A stretch of 64,000 nucleotides of DNA from Diphasiastrum complanatum. Lineage: Eukaryota > Streptophyta > Lycopodiopsida > Lycopodiales > Lycopodiaceae. This document shows positions 54,422 to 63,745 of this stretch, piece after piece. Below the pieces are notes generated by a model. It searched no databases, was not told the origin of the DNA, and saw nothing but the letters and a program-made list of their open reading frames with translations. The stretch is from assembly GCA_029204225.1 (NCBI GenBank), contig CM055110.1:35937239-36001238 (forward strand), in the 5' to 3' direction. The translations under genes and the position numbers were made by a program. How positions within the stretch are numbered: position 1 is the stretch's first letter; each line of letters opens with the position of its first letter.

Positions 54422-55718
54422 CGCAAAACTGCTTGAAACTTCTGCCTTAGGCTAAGAACAGTATGTTGAGGCCAACAGTGATGTCAAAAGTTGAAAATAA
54501 TGACCTACACTTTTTCCCTTACTAGGCCACTCGCCACTTTTCCACCAACTTGAAAGCCAAATCGGCGTCGCCTTCCGAAATGCACTCAGTCGTCAACTCC
54601 CAACAACGTGCCCACTGGAATGGTGAAATCACTTCTAGCGTACTCCGAACACTTTCTCCGCTGCAATCACTCTGTTTTGATGTACTGTATTTGCAGGTAC
54701 AGTCCGGGTGCCCTTTGTTCGGAGGTTATAGCCTTTCGTTTGGGTCAAAACAGACAAAGGGCCCAAAAATAGGGACTTTTCTAGTTTTTGAACTGTTTCT
54801 TCACCTTGAAGAAACTTCACTCTTCACTTGTGAAGGGACCCAACTCAACTTTCAGTATGAAAATTTTTAATGAAGTTGAAGGCCAGAATGCACTTCACTT
54901 CTTCAGGGCCCTGTTCAAAGCCCATCCAATGGCTGGACCAAATCTTGTGGTCCATGTTTCTCTCCCATCACAAGTTCTGGACCGTCGATGCATCTGACAC
55001 CTCATCCAAAGGTCCAAACTACATCTGGGCATTGAACCGCGCTCCTACAGTCGCTATGGTCTTCCAGACACTACGCTCGCAAGCTGTTTCCACGCGCGAA
55101 CTACCCACGACCTCCCTGTCTGTGGCCACGCCTCCCCACACTAAAATTTTCTTGATCTAATTCGCCTGTGGATTGATTTGAGCACGATCTGAGGCCTGGA
55201 GCAGGGTCGCCCTACTGACTCCAAGACTGTAGAGTGTTCACTCAAGAAATTCCGTGGAGAAACGGTGATTTTAGCTCAACTTGACAAAGTGGCTTTTTTC
55301 ACCTTTTTATCACAAATCTGCTAGGTTAACTATCTGGAGACAAATATCTGACATAAACCTCAGAATTTCTCCATGGCTGGTTGACAATGTGATTAGCTTC
55401 CTTCCTGTCCTTACGGCATCCAAAACGGTGCACAAACAGCAAAGACATTACCAGTTATGTATAAAAATCGTAACCCCAAGTCCGGTTTCAATTTTCAGCT
55501 GGCTTCAAAATTGTCCATTTTTCACCAAATTTTTCCCTGTCTGATGCTATGCAAAGGCTAATAATTCCTCTGCTGAGCTTAGCAAGCTTCTATAAACTAG
55601 AAACCATGCACCAGTGCTTCTCTTTCTGTCTTCAACCCGCCGTAAACCCCGAACTCTCAGAAGACGGTTCTCCCGAAGCTCTTCAACGGCGATGTTGTAC
55701 TATGTACACTCCTTGTAC
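54422..55718 (-). other. 1.3-kb leader of copia E
   Basis: It lies between PBS and gag. It is more GC-rich than the surroundings and contains plus-strand frames (54550-54870, 54870-55160) without motifs. A leader this long is unusual for a copia element, so a captured fragment or old insertion is possible; I see no boundaries. Confidence 0.55.
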
Positions 55719-55731
55719 GGCTCTGATACCA
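55719..55731 (-). promoter_or_regulatory. primer-binding site of copia E
   Basis: Minus-strand TGGTATCAGAGCC is a perfect initiator tRNA-Met site directly abutting the LTR. Confidence 0.93.
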
Positions 55732-56004
55732 ACTTAGAATTTTCTTTGCATAGGAACACAGATCATGCTACACAGTAACACAGACAGAAAACACTTTCAC
55801 AGCAAGCTCACATAGCAACTGTATTTCTCAAAATAAAATTACATTGTACATATAGTTGTTCACTCAGGCAACCCATGCATGACCCTAGTTGCCGTTGGCG
55901 GGATGCGTGTCCTGTCGACTTGCCTGGTGGCGAGGCCAACTGATCCTTATCCACTGATAGGACCCACAGTACAGTAACACAATGATTCTACTTTAATTCT
56001 AACT
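55732..56004 (-). repeat. 5' LTR of copia E
   Basis: 273 bp; about 21 differences from the 3' LTR by eye. Confidence 0.9.
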
Positions 56005-56009
56005 ATAAC

Positions 56010-56254
56010 ATCTAGTAGAATGTAACATCCACAATCATGAGCGATTTTTTTCTCCACATTCTAGTAAGTGATTTCTAAAATCGGCCATCAACAAGTGATT
56101 TGACCTGAAATGATGCTTGGACCACAAAGATCCACTTTCTATACTTAAAAATGCAAGATTTGAACTAGAAACACCTCCAAATCCATATAGAATTTATGTC
56201 GCCTTCAAATCCACCTCTAGATTTGGCATAACCACCAACTTTGGCCTGAAACCT
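56010..56254 (-). other. leader of copia D, right part
   Basis: Non-coding sequence between PBS of D and the E insertion; it continues at 49747-49971 on the other side of E. Confidence 0.6.
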
Positions 56255-56266
56255 GCTCTGATACCA
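56255..56266 (-). promoter_or_regulatory. primer-binding site of copia D
   Basis: Minus-strand TGGTATCAGAGC is a perfect initiator tRNA-Met site abutting the LTR. Confidence 0.9.
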
Positions 56267-56908
56267 TGTGAAAATTATAGATCCAAAACACACTTGATGG
56301 ATCTTAGACCTTGGGCCAATTTGGAGTGCACATCTAGATTTAGCTAGAACATAGAAATCATCATTTTACACATGCTAGAATTGCATAAATCACTAAGATC
56401 TGATCATAAACATAAAAGTGCAATAAGGTATTGTCTCGTTTCATACAACAACAATAGCCTAGTGTCCTTCACACGTGTGGAAGCAAGATCAACAATAAAA
56501 TCAACATTCTACATACATAAAACCTATATATCATGAGAAATACACATAAGATGGACATAGAATCGAAAGAGATGAATTATCCACATGAAATGAGAATACA
56601 ATGATATGTTCTCCATGCAACTACTGCTATTTACAGCTTCCAAAATTTCATTTGGCAAATTGCCCTAAACTTGTCCTAAATGGTAACTTCTTGGTACTTC
56701 ATCAAAAAAACCTAGAAATTCTAGTCTAGATGCAATGTATGAAATCTAGCCAATTAGAATGGGTCCAAATACAACCTCATCCATTTATCTCCTTGCAAAA
56801 AATAGTATAGACACTATTTAGGCCTCTATAGACAAAAATAAACCTATCTTTAAGTTGAGATTTCACTTTGACCAAATAACCAATAAAACTAGTTGACAAT
56901 TTTTCACA
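56267..56908 (-). repeat. 5' LTR of copia D (642 bp)
   Basis: Homologous to 47326-47884. It carries about 100 bp (56605-56715) missing from the other copy. Confidence 0.88.
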
Positions 56909-57148
56909 GGGCACATTATAGGAAGGCTTCATGTTGTAGAGTTTCAGAAAAAAGGATTGTCTCATGCCCACCTACTGATTATATTGGAGGAGTGGAGCAA
57001 ACCCATCAGTGTTGGAGATTACGATCGTATTGTATGCATAGAGATTCTTGTGAGGGAGGATGATCCAGATATAATATCTTTTATTCAACATTTAAGATAT
57101 ATTATTAGACAACAACATGTTACATTTTCTTTGCATAATTCTGGGTGA
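56909..57148 (+). pseudogene. Helitron Rep (HUH) fragment
   Basis: The frame gives GHIIGRLHVVEFQKKGLSHA followed by HLLIIL, the two-His motif (HxH) region of the Helitron replication initiator, where Helitrons usually have EFQKRGLPHAHIL. It continues with DYDRIVCIEILVREDDPDI, matching the Asp-Arg-hydrophobic-x-x-Glu-hydrophobic block after the motif. The catalytic Tyr region and the helicase domain are absent. The Pro of LPHAH is Ser. Cut on its left by copia D. Confidence 0.82.
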
Positions 57149-57164
57149 CTAAAATAGATCTGTT

Positions 57165-57236
57165 AGCTTTGCAAGTATCTGTTTCCACAATACTTGACCA
57201 TATGTCTATGTTCATCAACTAGGTTAAGTGCGCAAT
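57165..57236 (+). repeat. fragment of the LARD interior
   Basis: It resembles 20620-20692: TTGCAAGTATCTG/CTGCAAGCATCTG, ACAATA-TTGA-CATATG, CTATGTTCA and ACTAGGTTAAGTGC in the same order. About 75-80% identical by eye. Confidence 0.6.
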
Positions 57237-57462
57237 GATCTTTTTTATTTCGTCTTCTTCCTCCTGCACAAGGATCAATCTCCATAAAAATTTAGTTTTT
57301 TAATGGGTAGTTCGTCTTTTCCACTGCTACCTTGTCCAATATTGTCTCTGTTAGGAAAGTATTTCCTCTTCCAAGCTGCCGCTTCCTGACATGGCTAAGC
57401 TTGGATTATTCAAATTGAAAGACGTTCAATTTCACGGATATTCTTGGCATCACCAAGGTTAG
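57237..57462. other. no feature recognised
   Basis: Short region between the LARD fragment and the next coding remnant; no frame or repeat recognised. Confidence 0.4.
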
Positions 57463-58347
57463 CTAGAAGTTTGGCAGTAGGTCATTGATGAGTTCTATGG
57501 CATCATCAATCATGTATTGTCTAATGTACATAAAGTCAAGGTAGGCTTTGACAAGATCTCTTGCGGGTTTGTGTAGCCAAAGGAAAAAGACATTCATTTG
57601 GTTCTGTAGGGAAGCACCAGAAAAGAATTTACCAGGGTTGTTCATCATAAACCATACGACGAGGTCAAAAACCAAATAATGGAGGAATTATTTTTGCACT
57701 TGTCACTGCATCTACATTTTTAAAAGAAAATTCTCCAATTCCAGTTCATTCTATTAATCTTGTCTCAATGATGTCTAAAATTAGCCCAGGTTTGTTTAGA
57801 AGGACATCTCGAAGGCTCAAATCTGTTCATCTTGATAACAATATCAAAGGCAATGGGAGTATCAAAAATAGGATTTTTATGTAAGGTGGCTTGTTTGCAA
57901 GTATGGACTTCATCATGAATCAAATGGGAAAGAGTAATCCATAGTTCTATAGGAATATGTGCCAAAAAGTTAACAGAAGGGAGACTCCATAATTTGTAGG
58001 CAGTTTTGGTAGATTCGACTGGGGACCAATGGTACTTGGAAACTCTAAGCTTGAAAAAACTCGAAGGAAGATTGATTGTCTATTTCACAAATTCTTGTGA
58101 GAAGAATTCTGTTTGAGAATGATTCTAGTTGAGAGGCAATTTCTTCATCAATGTCATCGACAAAAATCAATGGATGTGGAGAGAGAGGGGGTTCTATGGG
58201 GGGAGAAATTTTAGAAGATAAAGCACCGTTTTCTTTTTCAAGACAAGCAAATATTTTTTGAATATGAGCATTACAAACTCTTTCCTCTTCCGCAAGATTA
58301 TCAACATAATTAGGGAGGCTGATAAAAATATTTTCAACAAAATCCAT
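57463..58347 (-). pseudogene. unrecognised coding remnant
   Basis: I do not recognise the family. Three minus frames (58045-58347, 57765-57965, 57463-57675) look like successive pieces of one protein. The first has a helical start (AEEERVCNAHIQKIFACLEK), a Pro-rich segment (SPPIEPPLSPHPLIFVDDID) and an acidic part; the second has FLAHIPIELWITLSHLIHDE; the third has WFMMNNPGKFFSGASLQNQM and DLVKAYLDFMYIRQYMID. The last vaguely resembles the C-terminal part of the H3-like fusion (Trp, Pro-x-Phe, Leu-Gln/Gln-Asn pattern), but too weakly to claim homology. Confidence 0.4.
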
Positions 58348-58675
58348 GTAGAATTTAATTCAATTCAAGGTAGTCATAAGATCAACAAGGCAAAAAATTC
58401 TATCTAAGGACCAGCAGCATCACATGTAGCTTTATCAGTCAAAACGATAAGAATATGAACTTCAATATCTTTTCTCTTACAACATATGATGGTTTGTATA
58501 AGAGGGTTAAGAGGAGGTAGGAGATCCCCATAACCGACGTTGACAACATCAAGAAACCATCATGAGGACTAAAACATAAGAAAAGACCTAAGTTAGCTAT
58601 AAAATCCAAGTAAAGGTAAAGGTTTGGTACTACCCCGGCCAAAAGGTAGTCGGGTTTACAACTCAAAAGATGCAG

Positions 58676-58678
<3 letters not shown>
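58348..58678. other. no feature recognised
   Basis: Non-coding; AAGGTTTGGT near 58616 and ACCAAACCCTT near 58810 form a weak inverted pair around the GA tract. Confidence 0.35.

Positions 58679-58767
<89 letters not shown>
58679..58767. repeat. (GA)n microsatellite
   Basis: About 89 bp of uninterrupted GA, similar in length to the tract at 13427 but in unrelated surroundings. Confidence 0.95.
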
Positions 58768-58773
<6 letters not shown>

Positions 58774-59153
58774 AGAAGGTTTCACATGGTCCCCCTTGAC
58801 AAGTCAAGACCAAACCCTTTGAACCCTTTCATGTTATAGCGTAACAGGTAAAAGAAAAGATGTATAAAGTTTTATGTAGTACAAAGTACTGTAAAGTGAC
58901 ATAAGTTTTAGGATATTCAACTGTTACTTGCCACCATCCCACAACACAAAACCACACGAGTTAGTATAGTGAGGAAGGTGTCATAGCTAAGCATCAGTTG
59001 TTATCCATGTCTGAAACGAGATTCACTACTTTATCAGCTTAAATTCAATTGCATAACATATGTCCCCAATCTTCCCAATCAAGACAAATGCACTAGAAAT
59101 AGCATTCAAACCACTACTAAATATAGCACCCTACTATTTTTTGCCACCGATTA
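58768..59153 (-). other. leader next to a copia 5' LTR
   Basis: Lies inward of the PBS at 59154; no gag frame is visible, so the element is truncated. Confidence 0.45.
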
Positions 59154-59166
59154 GGCTCTGATACCA
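59154..59166 (-). promoter_or_regulatory. primer-binding site of a copia LTR fragment
   Basis: Minus-strand TGGTATCAGAGCC is a perfect initiator tRNA-Met site. Confidence 0.9.
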
Positions 59167-59820
59167 TGTGGAAAACTCAGATTTAAAATTAATCTAAGAT
59201 TCAAGATCATTGACTTGAGTGATTGCACGTTACATCTACTTGATTTAAAATCAACAATGCACTTTAAACAAGCTAATTTTATGAAAACCTTCAACAAAAG
59301 CACACAGAACTCCAATCAAACAAAGAGTGGCTCATATTAGGCATTGTGGTACAGTCCACCAATCCATATAACAACAATTATGCTATTTTGATCAACCCTA
59401 AGATCATCCAAAATAAGCTACTACTAGCATTCATGCTACTATTAACATCAATGTAGAGAACTCAGAAGAGAGAAGAATATAAGTGAACACTCCACTAAAT
59501 TTTGACCAAAGCATAATGAAATGACAAAGGCAACATTCTAGCACTAAGCCTGCTATATACAGATGAGTTTGATGGCTCTCTCAATTATTGCTAGAGTCAT
59601 TTGTCCTAACTAATTGGCCACCACTTGGCCAAAACTAGCTATATCTGCCAAAATTGTCAAGTAAATCTAAAAATGAACTATTTGTATGTACAAGTGACCA
59701 AGTGAACTTGGAACCAGTTAAAAATAGTCATGCACTTTGATTTTACACGTGAAAAATCATGTGAATCTTACAAGTTACAAGTTTGGCTTCTAAAATGGCT
59801 AAAATGACCATTTTTTCACA
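59167..59820 (-). repeat. copia 5' LTR, distant relative of copia D
   Basis: Its ends TGTG(G)AAAA and TTTTTTCACA match those of copia D, and its length (654 bp) is close to 642 bp. Internal similarity is low. No second LTR was found. Confidence 0.7.
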
Positions 59821-60299
59821 GAGCAAGATTTTGCTTGAGAATCACCAGAATGGATTACTTCAATAAACTTTTGGACCTTTCCCTAGATTTTTCTAGCACA
59901 ATGTTGTTGGCGAAAAAATTTCATCAACTTAAATTTCATAATATGCCATAAAAATAGGTGAGGTCATCTCAAAGTTCATAACTTACCAAACAATAGGTGA
60001 GGTCACTTTCAAATCTCAAATCTCATATTATGCATATGCAGCTCAATGTTTTATGAAGGGGATGTTATTTTCACATATTTCGGTGATCCCAATTTTTTTA
60101 ACAATGTGAACAAATGTCCCCAATAAATCCTATATATAGATAAATTGTACGATACATTTGGTTTTGAGTGAATATGCATAATTTGTGTGAAAGTATGCTA
60201 CTACTACTACTTTAAAAATCAATACAAATGGGTGGGTGTTGGAACTGAAGATGTGAACTTAGTAATTTGTATATAGCGAGGGTATGCCCAATTGTGATC
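59821..60299. other. no feature recognised
   Basis: AT-rich; a short repeated phrase TAGGTGAGGTCA occurs near 59955 and 59994. No coding frame. Confidence 0.4.
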
Positions 60300-60670
60300 T
60301 AGGGTGCACCTCATCCAACATCCAATGGTTGAGTATGCTCTCTCCATCACTTGATGGAGGCTTCTCCACCATTGGCAAGATTACCCAATTGAAATTGATC
60401 CAACATCCAAGGGTTGAGTATGCTTATGATCTCTACATCAAGTGATGGAGGCTTCTCCACCATTGGGAGGTATACGTAACTGTGATCAAAGGCTAACATC
60501 CAAGTGCTTAGTATGCTCATGGTCTCTCCATCATGTGATGGAGGCTTCTCCACCATTGGGAAGATATACCCAATTGTGATCGAGGCTGCACAACATCCAA
60601 GGATGCTCATGATCTCTCCATCACGTGATGAAGGTTGGAGAGAGGAGTCTTCTCCACCATTAGCCCGGGC
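60300..60670. repeat. 91-bp tandem repeat, about four units
   Basis: GATGGAGGCTTCTCCACCAT recurs at 60353, 60444 and 60537, with a variant at 60627 (spacings 91, 93, 90). Each unit contains the palindrome CTCCATCA..TGATGGAG. The open frames across it (60347-60685 minus, start of 60504-61037 plus) result from the repeat. Confidence 0.9.
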
Positions 60671-61731
60671 TCCACCCGCACTCATTGTTGAGTATACGAT
60701 GCTCCCTCATTGTTGTGTAATATACGATGCTCACTCATACGATGCAGGGACATATTGCACATCATTTTCTCCTATATCTTTGTACAAAGACCTTCAAACA
60801 CAATCCAGCAGAAAAAGAGAGGGTGGCATTGGCCCGAATGGGGACATTTTTATTTCTGATAGTGCTATCAGTCAGCGACGAGTGAACTACGAAGAAGAAG
60901 AACAAGAAGAAGGTGCAAGGTATGCACCCAATTTGAGATATTTGCTTATTTATTGTGACAACAGACAGCAATTACTCGGCTTCCCCCACTCAAGGCTCGA
61001 GAGAGCCCATTCGCATGCGCACACCCCCAAGTGCTAAGTCAAGACTCAATACACAGCAAAAAGTTGTTGTTCAGAAATTGCGAAAACGTTGTTGTTGTTG
61101 CTGTTATTAGACCAGCCCAGCCTCCAGGGCCCCACTTGAAACTTGAAAGTAGATTGATGAATGATCGGATCATTGATTTTGATAACATTTGACCGCCGCT
61201 GATGACAAGACTTTGTGAAGCTGTTCTTCTAGACTGAATTCAGTACTATCACGATCTTTAGACAGTACAGAGGAGAAAGTGACATATATGATACACCCAT
61301 CACTCAGCTGACCTGGGGATTCCAAGTTCTAACTAACACGCATTATATCCTGAAGTCTGAACTAGTATTATCTTATATTAAAAAAATGTGCACAACTGAT
61401 ATGTATCTCTATGACTGATTGAAAAAGCTTTCCCACAAATCTTTTGAGCTAGAATCCATTCCACCATAAAAAAGTCACCACAAGTCCTTGCATGATAAAC
61501 AATACACTTTCCATAATAAACAAGTGAAAGTGGCCTAAGCCACATGGCCATGCCTTATTGAAAGCACATTTCAAAGAGTTTTGTGACAATCACTAATAAA
61601 ACAAATAACTTTGTATGTGTGGTTTCCATTTGTGGTGGAATATGAGAGTGTTCTGATGAATATTAAAAATAGGCATGTCAAATCATATACAAAGATTGTA
61701 TGCCTATAGTACATAGGTTATTTATAATGAT
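60671..61731. other. no gene recognised
   Basis: ATACGATGCTC is repeated near 60695-60740. The rest of the open frame to 61037 (acidic EEEEQEEGARYAPN) has no known match. 61040-61731 has no frame or repeat of note. Confidence 0.4.
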
Positions 61732-61810
61732 CACTACAACATTTGGAGGATTTCAGACCCTATTAGTGAGGCTTTTATGAAGATTTTTTTTTTTTGAAAA
61801 AAGATCGTAA

Positions 61811-62060
61811 CCCTCGGTATACACCCAAAAGTATACCTCGGAACGAGATCCTCGATAATTGCCTCGGTAATTGAGGCTTCTTCACCTCGTTTTTGCGTTG
61901 TTTATAGAACGGGTATACCGAGGGATATACCAAGGGCCCTCGGTATATCCCTCCCAAACAAGCGATTGGCGACATGTCGTTTCCGAGGAGTATACCAAGG
62001 GATATCCCTTGGTATATCTCTATTAAAAGTTTACCATGTTCCTAGGGTTATTCCGAGGGT
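61811..62060. repeat. subterminal repeats of the CACTA element
   Basis: The motif CCTCGGTATAC and variants occur at least eight times in both directions (about 61813, 61831, 61864, 61912, 61926, 61939, 61987, 62005). En/Spm-type elements carry such arrays as binding sites for their TNPA-like protein. Confidence 0.7.
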
Positions 62061-62078
62061 ATAAAATCAGAAATAGTT

Positions 62079-62128
62079 TTTTTAGGACAAAATGGAGCCA
62101 GTTTACTGGCTCCATTTTGCCCTAAAAA
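62079..62128. repeat. 23-bp inverted repeat (hairpin)
   Basis: Arms 62079-62101 and 62106-62128 pair with one mismatch around a TTTA loop; the core is AAAATGGAGCCAG/CTGGCTCCATTTT. Confidence 0.9.
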
Positions 62129-62337
62129 TGGACTCCATCCGACCCCAGGAGTCTTTTGCACCACTTCTTATGAAGTTGGTAAGCAAAATCATTTGTTCAT
62201 TATTGTTAATAAAAAATTTTGCAAAATTTATTTGAGTTACATTTCAAGCACTTAAAAATTGATGAAGGAAACTTAAATTCATACATAAATGTTTCAAGTA
62301 CAGAGATATGTTACAAATTGGATTATTGAAATACACC

Positions 62338-62446
62338 TAATTATAATTAGATCCAGCTGAGTCGTCCTTGTCTTGGCCATTGACATCGCAATCAAACTCA
62401 TGTGACTGCGATGCATGGGATTGTGACTGTGATACCTGCATCCAAT
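62338..62446 (-). pseudogene. C-terminal coding end, copy 1 (CACTA)
   Basis: The minus-strand frame ends QSHEFDCDVNGQDKDDSAGS plus three residues and a TAG at 62338. It matches copy 2 (CQDGDDSTRSN) in the last 11 residues, and the 60 bp after the stop are also alike. Protein family not identified. Confidence 0.5.
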
Positions 62447-63217
62447 GAATATGATTCAGTTATATGAGATATGTGATGAGAGTAAGTCAGACCACATGAA
62501 TGTAGTGAAGTTAAAGTGTATCTTGAAGCCATATATGTGAAAATTGTCAACATTTCCTAGCTAGTTTGAGGCCTAAATTGGCAGTTTTTGTACATAGTTT
62601 TGGATCTAACATTTTGCACGTGTAAAAGAGGCCTAGATACTTTTATTTTAGTATATATTTCATGTTGAAGAAGTCTCAAACTTCAGGACCTTTGAAATGA
62701 CACCAAAATCATGTTATTTGGACATATAGGCCAAAATTGGCTATTCTAGGCTACTGGTGTCCTAAATTTGGGTCCTAAGTTCTAGAGAGAGGAGAGAGAG
62801 TCATCTCTCTCACCTATATTAGGCTGAAATTCGTGGAGAACGGGTTGGAGAAACTTATTGTATTGTTGAGAGAGATCAATAGATCATTGTCACAGTTTCT
62901 TCCTCCATTGAGAGCATTGTTTTATGTATTGTCTTCAAGCTTTTGTGTATGATGATCTTAAGAGGTTTTCAAAAGTGGTAGGCTGTTGTTGTAGGGCTGA
63001 TATGCTGTTGTTTTTTGTTGCCATCAGTACCTTTTATTAGTTTCTTTTGTCTCTTGAATGCTTTGTCAAGTTCATGTGTATCAAAGGTAGCACTAGGATG
63101 CTTTTCCATTTCTAGCTTTTGTAGCTTGTTGTGCAAAGATCTTAGCCAAGTATTTTGGGAGTTTGGATCCATTCAAGATCCACTTTTTTCACAATATATA
63201 CCTCAGATCTAGAATAT

Positions 63218-63463
63218 CCATCTGAATCAAGGCACAAGGAAGACTTGAAGTTTGTGAAGAAAGGATTGCCCGAAAATCCAGATCATGCCAAACAACAACG
63301 GGAGGCCGCTAAGAAGCTACGGGAGACTTTAGGGACCTTCTCACCTTGGAAGTGGCAGCCAAGGTTCTCCCATGGACATCGTTATAACTCTGTCAAATGG
63401 CTCGATTCTATCCTAAAACTAGACTCCATGCAATTGAAGAGCCATGTAGAGGACTTAACTTAA
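63218..63463 (+). CDS. small unrecognised open frame
   Basis: The plus frame SESRHKEDLKFVKKGLPENP ... FSPWKWQPRFSHGHRYNSVK ends at a TAA (63461). It is Lys/Arg-rich with a helical centre (AKQQREAAKKLRETLG). It has amino-acid use like real coding sequence, but no family that I know. It is opposite in strand to the CACTA coding ends. Confidence 0.35.
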   Translation, partial: PSESRHKEDLKFVKKGLPENPDHAKQQREAAKKLRETLGTFSPWKWQPRFSHGHRYNSVKWLDSILKLDSMQLKSHVEDLT

Positions 63464-63523
63464 ACAATTATATATATTGATACATAAATGTTCGAATTAC
63501 AAATATATATCAAAATGAAATGC

Positions 63524-63745
63524 CTATTTATTAGATCTAGTTGAATCATCCCCATCTTGGCAAGAGGGATCACGATGCCATGGAGACCCCATAGGGGGCG
63601 CGGGTACCAAAGAAGAAAAAATGTGAGGATAGAGTGTGGGGGTGTCGGGATAATCAGGTGAATATGCAGGAGTCAAAGTTTCACGCGCCATCCGCATTGC
63701 TTCTTGAGTTAGAGTTTCTCGAAGTAAGTTAGACCGAGGAGGCCT
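63524..63745 (-). pseudogene. C-terminal coding end, copy 2 (CACTA)
   Basis: Open for 74 codons from 63745 to a TAG at 63524. It contains NLLRETLTQEAMRMARETLT, a Tyr/Pro-rich segment (PAYSPDYPDTPTLYP) and the CQDGDDSTRSN end. An in-frame TAG at 63746 precedes it, so either an intron or a break lies there. Likely the end of a transposon protein. Confidence 0.45.

Larger units (their letters stand above)
49977..56004 (-). mobile_element. copia element E, complete structure
   Basis: Both LTRs are 273 bp, about 92% identical by eye, flanked by ATAAC on each side (49972-49976, 56005-56009). All parts are present in order: PBS, leader, gag, zinc knuckle, protease, integrase, RT, RNase H, polypurine tract. 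The LTR ends are AG(T/G)TAGAATT...AATTCTAAGT on the minus strand, not TG...CA. Two stops, one or more frameshifts and a lost integrase Asp inactivate it. Inserted in the leader of copia D. Confidence 0.92.
47326..56908 (-). mobile_element. copia element D, internally deleted, hosting other elements
   Basis: LTRs at 47326-47884 and 56267-56908 have perfect terminal inverted repeats (TGTGAAAA/TTTTCACA at the right copy) and a 5-bp target duplication GGGCA (47321-47325 and 56909-56913). PBS lies at 56255-56266. What remains of the interior is leader (56010-56254 and 49747-49971), repeat A and the end of RNase H. A solo LTR (48675-49741) and the complete element E (49977-56004) are inserted in it. 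Confidence 0.85.

Noticed and set aside
58439-58839. Ser-Leu (minus) and Arg-Glu (plus) repeat frames
   Set aside because: Both read the GA microsatellite at 58679-58767; no coding support outside it.
60347-61037. Long frames on both strands (112 and 177 codons)
   Set aside because: They arise from the 91-bp tandem repeat; the remaining part has no recognisable domain.
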